This document shows, in pieces, positions 1 to 8,461 of a stretch of DNA of 64,000 bases. The first letter of the stretch is position 1, and every line of letters begins with the position of its first letter. Location of the stretch: the NCBI RefSeq assembly GCF_002892795.1, contig NZ_PJMC01000005.1:248001-312000 (forward strand), read 5' to 3'. The notes below the pieces were generated by a model. The model searched no databases and was not told the origin of the DNA. It saw nothing but the letters and a program-made list of their open reading frames with translations. A program made the position numbers and the translations under genes. This DNA comes from Arthrobacter sp. AFG20 (lineage in GTDB: Bacteria; Actinomycetota; Actinomycetes; Actinomycetales; Micrococcaceae).

Positions 1-49
1 GAAGTTTGACGGATCCGCCGACTGCCGAATCCCCTAACTGCCAGGTTCC

Positions 50-877
50 CTAGTTGCCGAGGAACGCGATGGCCGCCTGCTTAAAGGCGCGGCTGGTGAT
101 GGCGTTGGTGTGGGTGCGGCCGGGCAGCACCAGCTGCTCGGCCGCGGAACCGGCCTTCCCTGCCAGTTCGGCAAGCTGCGGCATGGACGCGGCGCGTTCA
201 TCGTTTTCGCCGGCCACCAGCAGCACGGGCATGTGCGGCACGGCCTCGGCGGGGTCGTACGGTTCACCCTTGATGGCCTCCACCAGTGACAGCAGCGCGA
301 AGATGTTGTTGCTCGGCAGCGCCTGCGCCATGCTGAGGAGCCCGGCCGTGGACGCGTCCGCAATGGGCGTGCCGTCGGCCAGGTAGCGCTGGGCGGCGAC
401 GAGGTCGAAGGCCGCCAGTGGGTCGGCCATGTTCGGGCCGCCCAGGACCAGCCGGTGGACCAGCTCCGGCTGGGTGGCGCCAAACTCCCAGCCGAGCCGA
501 GAACCGAGGGAATAGCCGATCACGTCCAGCCCGCTGGCGGGGTCACCGTCGCGCAAGGGCCGGGCGCCGGCGTCGAACGCGATCTGCAGCAGGTCCGCCC
601 TGATCCGGCTGGGCGAGTAGGAGTCCATGTCCTCCGGCGCGCCGCTCCGGCCGTGGCCGGGGAGGTCGACGGCGATGACGCGGCGGCCGGCCTCCAGCAG
701 CGCCGCGATCCAGCCGGTGTCCTCCCAGTTCAGCTTGCTGGACGCGGAGAAGCCGTGGATGAGGAGGATGGGGCGGAGTCCGGCGTCGTTCTTGGGGTCG
801 TGCACCCCGACGTATAGCTGCGGGTCGGTGCCCTCGACCGTGTGGGAGTGCCGTTCACCGGTGTGTCTGCCGCTCAT
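50..877 (-). CDS. alpha/beta hydrolase
   Basis: A 275-residue alpha/beta-hydrolase-fold protein. The oxyanion-region motif LLIHGF is near residues 38-43, the nucleophile elbow GYSLGS places Ser123, GEND gives an acid near 226, and GRTH supplies His256, so the catalytic triad is complete. It has no signal peptide and is probably cytosolic. The fold covers esterases, lipases, epoxide hydrolases and C-C hydrolases, and the sequence does not fix the substrate. I start it at the ATG at 877; an in-frame start six codons upstream is possible. It lies on the minus strand downstream of an amino-acid permease, with about 120 bases between them. Confidence 0.9.
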   Translation of the reverse strand: MSGRHTGERHSHTVEGTDPQLYVGVHDPKNDAGLRPILLIHGFSASSKLNWEDTGWIAALLEAGRRVIAVDLPGHGRSGAPEDMDSYSPSRIRADLLQIAFDAGARPLRDGDPASGLDVIGYSLGSRLGWEFGATQPELVHRLVLGGPNMADPLAAFDLVAAQRYLADGTPIADASTAGLLSMAQALPSNNIFALLSLVEAIKGEPYDPAEAVPHMPVLLVAGENDERAASMPQLAELAGKAGSAAEQLVLPGRTHTNAITSRAFKQAAIAFLGN

Positions 878-998
878 CGCCTCAGTCCTCGTCAAGTCTC
901 AGTCCTCATCGTGTACAGGGCTCGCCCGGACTGCTTCGTCGCCGGTCCGCCGTGGATGGGCACCACTCTACCTGCCGGCGGAGCGGGGAAATCCACGG

Positions 999-2381
999 CT
1001 AGGAGCGCCGGGCGCGCCGGGATGACGCGAACCGCGCGCCTGCCCAGCAGGCGGCGGCGATGCCGGCAATCAGCAGCAGCGTGCTGATCAGCTGGATGCG
1101 GCTGCTCTCGGCGCTGAAGCCCACGGCAAACACCAGCCCGAGCAGAACCAGGCCGAACACAGTGAGCCCCGGGAAGCCCCTCATCCGCAGCGGCAGCGGA
1201 GTGCCGTCACGGTCTGCCCGCCGGCGCAGAATGAGCTGGGAGACCAGTGCCGAACCCCAGACCACGAGGCACGTGGATCCGACGAGCTGGAACAGGGCCG
1301 GCAGGATGCGCTCGGGGAACAGCAGTTCCAGGACCGTGGCGATGAAGCCGAACGCGACGGAGACGCCGACGGCGACCATCGGCACTCCCGCGTCGCTGAG
1401 CCGGGACAGGAAGCCGGGAGCCTCGCCGCGCTCTGCCAGCGAGAACACCATGCGGGACGCCCCGTACAGGTTCGCGTTCAGGGCGGACAGCAGGGCGACG
1501 ACGGCCACCAGAGTGATGGCGGTGGCGGCACCCGGGATTCGGGCGGCATCCAGGACGCCCGCGAACGGCGAGGACAGTGCGTCCGAGGTGGCGGGAAGGA
1601 CTGCTGCGATCACGAAGACTGAGCCGATGTAGAAGACGAGGATCCGCCACACGACCGTCCGGATGGCCTTGGTGACGCTGTGCTCGGGGTTTTCGGTCTC
1701 CGCGGCTGCGACGCTGACGATCTCCGTGCCGCCGAACGCAAAGATCACCACGAACAGTGCGGTCGCAATGCCGGCCAGACCCGAGGGCGCAAAGTCTCCG
1801 GTGATGTTGGCCAGGCCCGGGGATGCCGCGTCCGGCAGGAGGCCCAGCAGCAGCGCGGCACCGATGGCGAGGAACAGGACGATGGCGGTCACCTTGAGGA
1901 TGGCAAACCAGAACTCAAACTCGCCGAAGTTCTTCACTCCGGCCAGATTTATGGCGGTGAACACCACCATGAACACCAGGGAGAGCGCCCATACCGGAAC
2001 CACAGGCCAGACCGAAAAGAGCAGGCCCGCGGCGCCGAGCGCCTCGGCGGCGATGACCACCACCAGCTGCAGCCACCAGAGCCAGCCCACTGTTGCCCCC
2101 GCTGTCTTGCCCATGGCGCGTTCGGCGTAAACGGAGAAGGCGCCGCTGTTGGGGCTGGCTGCCGCCATTTCGCCGAGCGCCCACATGACCAGGATGATGA
2201 GCGTGCCCGCCACGAGGTAGGAAACCAGGACTGCCGGGCCGGCCGCCTGGACACCGGCGCCGGAGCCCAGGAAAAGCCCGGCGCCTATGGCGCTGCCCAG
2301 GCCCATCATGGTGAGTTGCCGGGGCTTCATGCTGTGGCGGAGCTGTACTGCGGGTCGCTCTGCCGTGGACTTCGTCGTCAT
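999..2381 (-). CDS. APC-family amino acid permease
   Basis: A 460-residue integral membrane protein of the amino acid-polyamine-organocation superfamily, probably a proton-coupled amino acid importer. The first membrane segment carries the family motif GSAIGAGLFLGSG (about residues 29-41), followed by GEMA and about eleven more hydrophobic segments, the usual 12-helix plan and length. It most resembles the amino acid transporter group that includes GABA, proline and aromatic permeases; the substrate cannot be told. The ATG at 2381 is preceded by AAGAAGG at good ribosome-binding distance. An upstream extension of the frame to 2474 is not supported. It is divergent from nrtR. Confidence 0.92.
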   Translation of the reverse strand: MTTKSTAERPAVQLRHSMKPRQLTMMGLGSAIGAGLFLGSGAGVQAAGPAVLVSYLVAGTLIILVMWALGEMAAASPNSGAFSVYAERAMGKTAGATVGWLWWLQLVVVIAAEALGAAGLLFSVWPVVPVWALSLVFMVVFTAINLAGVKNFGEFEFWFAILKVTAIVLFLAIGAALLLGLLPDAASPGLANITGDFAPSGLAGIATALFVVIFAFGGTEIVSVAAAETENPEHSVTKAIRTVVWRILVFYIGSVFVIAAVLPATSDALSSPFAGVLDAARIPGAATAITLVAVVALLSALNANLYGASRMVFSLAERGEAPGFLSRLSDAGVPMVAVGVSVAFGFIATVLELLFPERILPALFQLVGSTCLVVWGSALVSQLILRRRADRDGTPLPLRMRGFPGLTVFGLVLLGLVFAVGFSAESSRIQLISTLLLIAGIAAACWAGARFASSRRARRS

Positions 2382-2490
2382 GCTGCGTACCTTCTTGGGG
2401 TTGGGGAACTGGTCCTTTTGGGACCTTTCGAATTTACACCCAACTTCCGGCGAAACATTTTGCATCCCGGGCAACCGGCCGTAGAATCAG

Positions 2491-2511
2491 TTTGAGTCAA
2501 TTTGACTATAA
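2491..2511. promoter_or_regulatory. probable NrtR operator with overlapping -10 box
   Basis: AGTCAA-T-TTGACT (2495-2507) is a perfect 13-base inverted repeat, with further matched bases at the outer edges. It lies between the permease and nrtR. A TATAAC box (2507-2512) overlaps its right arm, so a protein bound here would block transcription of nrtR-nadABC. NrtR proteins are known to bind palindromes upstream of NAD genes; assignment to this NrtR is inference from position. Confidence 0.6.
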
Positions 2512-2567
2512 CTAACCGAGGCAGGCCGCAAGCGGGCTTGCCGATCGCAGCGAAGCGGGTGATTACC

Positions 2568-3278
2568 GTGTACACCACCTCAGCCAACGTGGCCGAGCGG
2601 CAGTCCGCGCCGCCGTCGCTCGCCATTTCCACGGTGATTTTCGCGCTCCGCCCCAGCGAGTCCTCCGGCCGGCCCACCCTGTGGATCCCGTTGGTCCGGC
2701 GGATCCGGGAGCCCTTCAAAGGGCTATGGGCCCTGCCCGGCGGTCCTCTGACCCACGCTGAATCCCTGCAGGACGCTGCCTCGCGGAACCTGAGGGAAAC
2801 GACCGGGCTGGCACCCAGCTATCTCGAGCAGCTCTACGCCTTCGGCGGCATGCACCGCTCGCCCACGCAGCGCGTGGTGTCCATCGTCTACTGGGCACTG
2901 GTCCAGCCCACCGAAGCTGCCCTCGCGGACGAATCCGAGAACGTCCGGTGGTTCCGCGCCGACAAGCTTGGCAGCCTGGCCTTCGACCACAACGGGATTG
3001 TGGAATACGCCCTCTGGCGCCTGCGGAACAAGCTGGCCTACGGCTCCATCGCCTATCACTTCCTGGGGGAATACTTCACCCTCGCCCAGGTGCGCGAGGT
3101 CTACGAAGCCGTTTTGGACACGCAACTGGACCCCGCCAATTTCCGCCGGCAGATCAAGTCGACGCCGGAAATCGAAGAAACCGGTGAATTCCTGCAGGGC
3201 GGCAAGCACCGCCCGCCGCGTCTTTACCGATTTACCGGCCGCCCCGGCCTCGACCCAGATAACAGGAGCACCCCATGA
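2568..3278 (+). CDS. nrtR: NrtR, Nudix-related transcriptional regulator of NAD synthesis
   Basis: A protein of about 236 residues with an N-terminal Nudix-like domain and a C-terminal winged helix (ALWRLRNKLAYG onward), the NrtR architecture. NrtR proteins repress NAD genes and sense ADP-ribose-type ligands. The Nudix box is degenerate: in the consensus GX5EX7REUXEE the RE becomes RN and the final EE becomes ET, as expected for a sensor that has lost hydrolase activity. It precedes nadA, and its stop overlaps the nadA start (ATGA). The frame is open back to a TTG at 2502, but that codon lies inside the palindrome and -10 box, so a later start is needed. I chose the GTG at 2568; GTG at 2559 is also possible. 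Confidence 0.88.
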   Translation: MYTTSANVAERQSAPPSLAISTVIFALRPSESSGRPTLWIPLVRRIREPFKGLWALPGGPLTHAESLQDAASRNLRETTGLAPSYLEQLYAFGGMHRSPTQRVVSIVYWALVQPTEAALADESENVRWFRADKLGSLAFDHNGIVEYALWRLRNKLAYGSIAYHFLGEYFTLAQVREVYEAVLDTQLDPANFRRQIKSTPEIEETGEFLQGGKHRPPRLYRFTGRPGLDPDNRSTP

Positions 3279-4585
3279 GCAGCGTCAACACTGCCATCCA
3301 GCTGATCACGCGTGAACAGGCCGAGAAGGCCACGGCAGCAGGCACCGGCGGCACCTGCAGCCCGGCGCTCGCCAAGGGGCCCTGGGAGTATGACCTCGCG
3401 GAAACGCTCGCCGGTGTTCCGGCCTACGGTCCCGGAGCCTCCAGCGCGGACGTTGCACCTGCCTCCACGCCGCGCCAGGGCCAGCTTCCCGAGGAGTACA
3501 AGCTGGCCGGCGAAGCTGAGCTCGATGCCCGGATCCGGGCGGCCAAGGCGGCGCTGGGTGACCGGGCCGTCATCCTGGGCCACTTCTACCAGCGGGACGA
3601 GGTTGTCCAGTACGCCGACTTTGTTGGCGATTCCTTCCAGCTGGCCAACGCCGCGCTGACCCGGCCCGACGCCGAAGCGATCGTGTTCTGCGGCGTGCAC
3701 TTCATGGCCGAAACCGCTGACACCCTCTCCACGCCGGAGCAGGCTGTCATCCTGCCCAACCTCGCTGCCGGCTGCTCGATGGCTGACATGGCGGACGCCG
3801 ATTCCGTGGAGGACTGCTGGGAGCAGCTTGAGGAAATTTTCGGCACCGAGCCCGACGCCCAAGGCCGCGTCCCGGTCATCCCGGTCACCTACATGAATTC
3901 CTCCGCGGCGCTGAAGGCGTTCTGCGGCCGGAACGGCGGCATCGTCTGTACGTCCTCCAACGCCAAAACGGTACTCGAATGGGCCTTCGAGCGCGGCCAG
4001 CGCGTGCTGTTCTTCCCGGACCAGCACCTCGGCCGGAACACGGCCAAGGCACTGGGCGTCCCGCTCGAGCAGATGCCCATGTGGAACCCCCGCAAGGAAC
4101 TTGGCGGCAACGACGAACAGGCCCTGCTGGACTCCCGAGTGATCCTCTGGCACGGATTCTGCTCGGTGCACAAGCGCTTCAGCGTGGCCCAGATCGAGAA
4201 GGCCCGCGCCGACTTCCCGGGCGTCAACGTCATTGTGCACCCCGAGTGCCCCATGGAAGTGGTGGACGCAGCCGACTCCGCCGGGTCGACGGACTTCATC
4301 CAAAAGGCCATCGCAGCAGCCACTGAGCCCACGGTCTTCGCAATCGGCACCGAGATCAACATGGTGAACCGGCTGGCGGCCCAGTACCCGCAGCACACCA
4401 TCTTCTGCCTGGACCCGGTCATCTGCCCGTGCAGCACCATGTACCGGATCCACCCCGGCTACCTGGCCTGGGTCCTCGAAGAGCTCGTCGCAGGACGGGT
4501 GGTCAACCGCATCACCGTGGACGACGACGTGCAGCAGGACGCCAGGACGGCACTCGAGCGCATGCTCGCCGCCAAGCCCCAATAG
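3275..4585 (+). CDS. nadA: quinolinate synthase NadA
   Basis: A 436-residue quinolinate synthase. It condenses iminoaspartate (from NadB) with dihydroxyacetone phosphate to quinolinate, in the cytosol, using a [4Fe-4S] cluster. Visible signatures are GHFYQRDEVV, FCGVHFMAET (Cys139), a GCSMADM stretch (Cys167), YMNSS followed by CTSSNAK, CPMEVVDAA and a C-terminal ICPCSTMYR. The length is that of the longer NadA group. It starts within the nrtR stop (ATGA overlap) and is followed 10 bases on by nadB, so nrtR-nadA-nadB-nadC-desulfurase is almost certainly one transcript. Confidence 0.98.
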   Translation: MSSVNTAIQLITREQAEKATAAGTGGTCSPALAKGPWEYDLAETLAGVPAYGPGASSADVAPASTPRQGQLPEEYKLAGEAELDARIRAAKAALGDRAVILGHFYQRDEVVQYADFVGDSFQLANAALTRPDAEAIVFCGVHFMAETADTLSTPEQAVILPNLAAGCSMADMADADSVEDCWEQLEEIFGTEPDAQGRVPVIPVTYMNSSAALKAFCGRNGGIVCTSSNAKTVLEWAFERGQRVLFFPDQHLGRNTAKALGVPLEQMPMWNPRKELGGNDEQALLDSRVILWHGFCSVHKRFSVAQIEKARADFPGVNVIVHPECPMEVVDAADSAGSTDFIQKAIAAATEPTVFAIGTEINMVNRLAAQYPQHTIFCLDPVICPCSTMYRIHPGYLAWVLEELVAGRVVNRITVDDDVQQDARTALERMLAAKPQ

Positions 4586-4595
4586 AGAGCCCGCA

Positions 4596-6422
4596 ATGAC
4601 CATCCCCAGCGAAAACGGAACGGCAGGCCGCCGGCTCGCCGTCGTCGGCAGCGGCATCGCCGGCCTCTACGCCGCGCTGCTCGCGGCGGAATCAGGCGCC
4701 GACGTGGTGCTGCTGACCAAGGGCGCGCTCGCGGACAGCAACACGTACTTCGCCCAGGGCGGCATTTCCGCCGTCCTCGACGAGCCGGCTCCCGGAGACA
4801 CCGTGGCCGCGCACATCGCCGACACCCTGAAGGCCGGCGCCGGGCACTGCAACCCGGCGGCTGTCCGGGTGCTCTGCACTGAGGCGCGCCGGGACATCGC
4901 CGGGCTCGGACGCTTCGGCGTCCGCTTTGACCTGGACAACGACGGCGACCCCGCCTTGGGTCTCGAAGCCGCCCACTCCGCGCCGCGGATCCTGCACGCC
5001 GGCGGCGACGCCACCGGCGCAGGCATCGCCAACGCCCTGATCTGCGCCGTACTGGCCGCGCAGGCCACGGGCAGGATCCGGCTGCTGGGCCACGCCAGCG
5101 TCACTGCACTCCTGCAACAGGGCCGGCGGGTCACCGGCGTTGAGTTCCTGCAGGACGGCCAGCCGGGCAGCATCCAGGCCGACGCCGTGCTGCTGGCCAC
5201 CGGCGGGGCGGGGCAGCTGTTCGCGCAGACCACCAACCCTGCCGTTGCCACCGCGGACGGCCTGGGCCTCGCCTGGCGCGCCGGCGCTGCCGTCGCGGAC
5301 CTGGAGTTCTTCCAGTTCCACCCCACCTGCCTGGTCCGGCCGGACCGGGCACCGGCAGCCGGGGGAGCAAAGTCCGACGACGGTCAGGATCCGTTGCTGA
5401 TCTCCGAGGCGGTGCGCGGCGAGGGGGCCATCCTCGTTGACGCGCACGGCCGCCGCTTCCTGCACGGCTACCACCCCGACGCCGAACTCGCCCCGCGCGA
5501 CGTCGTTTCCCGCAGCATTGCCCTGCACCTGGCCGCGCTCGGCGACCCCAACGGCCACGTCTACCTGGACGCCCGGGCCATCGAGGACGCCAGGGGAGCA
5601 GGGTTCCTCAAGCGCCGCTTCCCGACCATCACACGGCGCACCCGCGAAGCCGGCATCGACTGGACCAGGGAGCTCGTCCCCGTCGCGCCGGCCGCGCACT
5701 ACTGGATGGGCGGCGTCTCCACCGACCTGCACGGCCGCACCACCGTCCCCGGGCTCTTTGCGGCCGGCGAAGTTGCCTGCACCGGCGTCCAGGGCGCCAA
5801 CCGCCTGGCAAGCAACTCGCTGCTCGAAGGACTCGTTTTCGGGAGGCGGGCTGTTGAAGCTTTCCTTGGTGACGCTACTACGCTTGGGCCGTCGCAAGAC
5901 AGCACTACTCCGCCAGGAGCGTCGGCTGACGGCACCCCTCCGCGTGCTAGCTCGGCCGCTAGCGGCCTCCCTTTGACGCACGCTTCCGGGGCACCGTCCG
6001 CCGACGCTTACGTCCGCCTGTCGGGCGACTGGGAGGATAGTGACCGAACCGCTGCGCCCTACCCCGAGGGAAATATGGGAGATGCCGCACCCCGGGAGTT
6101 TTCACGTGGTGCCCTGCGGCGGCTGATGACTGCTCAGGCCGGGGTGCTCCGGACCGGCGGGTTGCTGCGGGAGGCGGGGGCCGCGCTTGCCGAGTGGGCC
6201 GCCGTCGTCCGTCCTGAAGCGGTGCCGCAGGCAGCGGACCCGCGGACCCATGAGGACGCCAACCTGCTCCTCGCCGCGCAGCTGCTGGTCCACGCCGCCC
6301 GGGAACGAACGGATTCCCTGGGAGCGCATTACCGGGATGACAGCCAGCCGGCAGACCTTCCAGTCGGCAACCTAGACGAAGAATTCAGAATGAGCCCGAA
6401 AGCGAGCCTTGTCCATGACTAG
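4596..6422 (+). CDS. nadB: L-aspartate oxidase NadB
   Basis: A 608-residue FAD enzyme oxidising L-aspartate to iminoaspartate for NadA. The FAD site GSGIAGLYAALLA is at the N terminus, followed by TYFAQGGISAVL, HAGGDATGAG, FQFHPTCL, HYWMGGV and GVQGANRLASNSLLEG, all typical of NadB and the related fumarate reductase flavoproteins. It is longer than the roughly 540 residues of the E. coli enzyme. The extra length is a Ser/Thr/Pro/Ala-rich linker (about residues 422-500, bases 5860-6095) between the FAD region and the C-terminal helical domain, with codon use unlike the flanks. The 3' end overlaps nadC by 8 bases. Confidence 0.96.
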   Translation: MTIPSENGTAGRRLAVVGSGIAGLYAALLAAESGADVVLLTKGALADSNTYFAQGGISAVLDEPAPGDTVAAHIADTLKAGAGHCNPAAVRVLCTEARRDIAGLGRFGVRFDLDNDGDPALGLEAAHSAPRILHAGGDATGAGIANALICAVLAAQATGRIRLLGHASVTALLQQGRRVTGVEFLQDGQPGSIQADAVLLATGGAGQLFAQTTNPAVATADGLGLAWRAGAAVADLEFFQFHPTCLVRPDRAPAAGGAKSDDGQDPLLISEAVRGEGAILVDAHGRRFLHGYHPDAELAPRDVVSRSIALHLAALGDPNGHVYLDARAIEDARGAGFLKRRFPTITRRTREAGIDWTRELVPVAPAAHYWMGGVSTDLHGRTTVPGLFAAGEVACTGVQGANRLASNSLLEGLVFGRRAVEAFLGDATTLGPSQDSTTPPGASADGTPPRASSAASGLPLTHASGAPSADAYVRLSGDWEDSDRTAAPYPEGNMGDAAPREFSRGALRRLMTAQAGVLRTGGLLREAGAALAEWAAVVRPEAVPQAADPRTHEDANLLLAAQLLVHAARERTDSLGAHYRDDSQPADLPVGNLDEEFRMSPKASLVHD

Positions 6423-7287
6423 CCTGACCCTCCCTGCCGCACCTGTCCGCGAGATCCTGGAGCGGGCCTTTGCGGAGGATGCGCCCAGCGGCGACATCAC
6501 CTCGCAGCTGCTGATCCCGGCCGAGGCCAGCGCCACCGCGGTGCTCAACGCCCGCGTCCCGGGCGTCTTCAGCGGCGGCAGCGTGTTCCGCGACGCCATG
6601 CTGATGGTGGACCCGGACACGCAGGTGGAGCTGCTCGTGGCCGACGGCGAGGCCTTCGCCGCCGGAACAAAGCTGGCACGGGTCACCGGCCGGGCGCGCA
6701 GCGTGCTGCTGGCCGAGCGGGTCGCCCTGAACCTGGCGCAGCGGATGAGTGCCATCGCCACCAAGACGGCAGAATTCGTGGCTCTGGCCGCCGGCACCAA
6801 GGCCCGTATCACCGACACCCGCAAAACCACCCCCGGACTGCGGGTCCTGGAACGGTACGCCGTCCGCTGCGGCGGCGGCGCCAACCACCGCTACAGCCTT
6901 TCCGACGCCGTGCTGGCCAAGGACAACCACCTGGCCGTCATGACCGGGGGAGACCCGGCACGGCTGACCGCCCTCCTCGCCGACGCGAAGGCACAGCTGG
7001 GACACACCACGCATTTCGAGGTGGAGGTGGACAGCGCCGAACAGATCGAACCCGTCCTGGCCGCCGGGGTGGACACCATCATGCTGGACAACTTCAGCCT
7101 GGAGGAACTCCGTGCCGGCGTCCGCCAGGTCGGCGGGCGGGCCGTCGTGGAGGCCAGCGGCAACGTCAACCTCCGCACCGTGGCGGACATCGCCGCCGCC
7201 GGCGTGGACGTCATCTCCGTCGGCGCCCTGACCCACAGCGTCACGGCCCTGGACCTCGGGCTGGACGTCGAACTGACAGTGGGGTGA
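6415..7287 (+). CDS. nadC: nicotinate-nucleotide pyrophosphorylase (carboxylating) NadC
   Basis: A 290-residue quinolinate phosphoribosyltransferase that converts quinolinate and PRPP to nicotinate mononucleotide, closing the de novo NAD branch. Family motifs are EDAPSGDITS near the N terminus, TRKTTPGLR, KYAV-type RYAVRCGGGANHR and AKDNH, then the C-terminal barrel with EVEVDS, IMLDNF, EASGNV and ISVGALTHS. The length is normal. I use the ATG at 6415; an in-frame TTG two codons earlier is less likely. The start overlaps the nadB 3' end, implying translational coupling. The stop is 7 bases before the desulfurase start. Confidence 0.97.
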   Translation: MTSLTLPAAPVREILERAFAEDAPSGDITSQLLIPAEASATAVLNARVPGVFSGGSVFRDAMLMVDPDTQVELLVADGEAFAAGTKLARVTGRARSVLLAERVALNLAQRMSAIATKTAEFVALAAGTKARITDTRKTTPGLRVLERYAVRCGGGANHRYSLSDAVLAKDNHLAVMTGGDPARLTALLADAKAQLGHTTHFEVEVDSAEQIEPVLAAGVDTIMLDNFSLEELRAGVRQVGGRAVVEASGNVNLRTVADIAAAGVDVISVGALTHSVTALDLGLDVELTVG

Positions 7288-7294
7288 GCACACC

Positions 7295-8461
7295 ATGATC
7301 TTCCTGGACGCAGCAGCCACAACACCCGTCCGCCGGGAGGTGCTGGAGGCCATGTGGCCCTACCTCACCGGCGAATTCGGCAACCCGTCAAGCCACCACT
7401 CGCTCGGTGACTCCGCCGCGCGGGCGCTCGCGGACGCCCGTAAGACCGTGGCCGCGGTGCTGGGCTGCAGGCCCGGGGAGATCACCTTCACGTCCGGCGG
7501 CACCGAGGCGGACAACCTCGCGGTCAAGGGGATTGCCCTGGCGCGGCAGGCCGCGGACCCGGCGCTTAACCGGGTGGTGATCAGCGCCGTCGAGCACCCT
7601 GCCGTGGAGGAGTCCGCACGATACCTGGAACGCTTCCACGGCTTCACCGTGGACGTCGTGCCCGTCGACGGGAACGGAACCGTGACCCCCGAGGCACTCG
7701 CCGCGGTGCTGCGGGACGAAACCGCGCTGGTCAGCATCATGTACGCGAACAACGAGGTGGGGACCGTCCAACTGGTGGCTAAACTGGCGGATCTGGCGCG
7801 GGGGCGGGGAATTCCCTTCCACACCGACGCCGTGCAGGCCGCCGGCTGGCTGCCGCTGGATGTAAGGGCGCTCGGCGTGGACGCCCTGAGCATCTCCGGG
7901 CACAAGCTCGGGGCGCCCAAGGGCAACGGGGTCCTGTTCGTCCGGGGCCGGACCTGCATCGAGCCCCTGGTGCACGGCGGCGGCCAGGAACGCGGCCGGC
8001 GCTCAGGCACCGAAAACGTTGCCGGCGCGGTGGCCCTGGCCACCGCCCTCACCCTGGCGCACGCCGACCGGCCCGCGCTCGCGGCCCGCGTCACGGGCCT
8101 GCGCGAGCGTTTTATTGCCTCGGTGCTGGGCAGCGTTCCGGGAGCCTTGCTGACCGGCCATCCGTCCGAACGGCTGCCCTCCGTGGCGTCGTTCTGCTTT
8201 CCCGGCACCAGCGGGGAATCCGTGCTCCTGGAACTCGAGCGCCAGGGCGTGGTCTGCTCCAGCGGCTCGGCGTGCGCGGCCGGATCGGACGCGCCGTCAC
8301 CGGTGCTGGTGGCACTTGGCATCGAAGCGGAGGTGGCGCAGACCGCCGTGAGGTTCAGCTTTGATTCGTCGGTGACCGCCGCCGGCCTGGAGGCTGCCGC
8401 CGCGGCGGTGACGGCCGCCGTCGGAAGCGTCCGGAACCTGGGCGGCGTGCCGGTCAGCTAG
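7295..8461 (+). CDS. cysteine desulfurase of the NAD operon (NifS/IscS family)
   Basis: A 388-residue class V, PLP-dependent cysteine desulfurase. The PLP lysine lies in SGHKLGAPKG (Lys204), and the persulfide cysteine is in the short loop CSSGSACAAG (Cys327 by alignment with IscS; Cys321 is nearby). It liberates sulfur from cysteine for cluster assembly. As the last gene of the nadABC operon it probably serves the NadA [4Fe-4S] cluster, an arrangement also known in other bacteria; that role is inferred from context. Its 3' end overlaps the convergent fumarylacetoacetase-like gene by 8 bases, with no room for an intergenic terminator. Confidence 0.95.
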   Translation: MIFLDAAATTPVRREVLEAMWPYLTGEFGNPSSHHSLGDSAARALADARKTVAAVLGCRPGEITFTSGGTEADNLAVKGIALARQAADPALNRVVISAVEHPAVEESARYLERFHGFTVDVVPVDGNGTVTPEALAAVLRDETALVSIMYANNEVGTVQLVAKLADLARGRGIPFHTDAVQAAGWLPLDVRALGVDALSISGHKLGAPKGNGVLFVRGRTCIEPLVHGGGQERGRRSGTENVAGAVALATALTLAHADRPALAARVTGLRERFIASVLGSVPGALLTGHPSERLPSVASFCFPGTSGESVLLELERQGVVCSSGSACAAGSDAPSPVLVALGIEAEVAQTAVRFSFDSSVTAAGLEAAAAAVTAAVGSVRNLGGVPVS

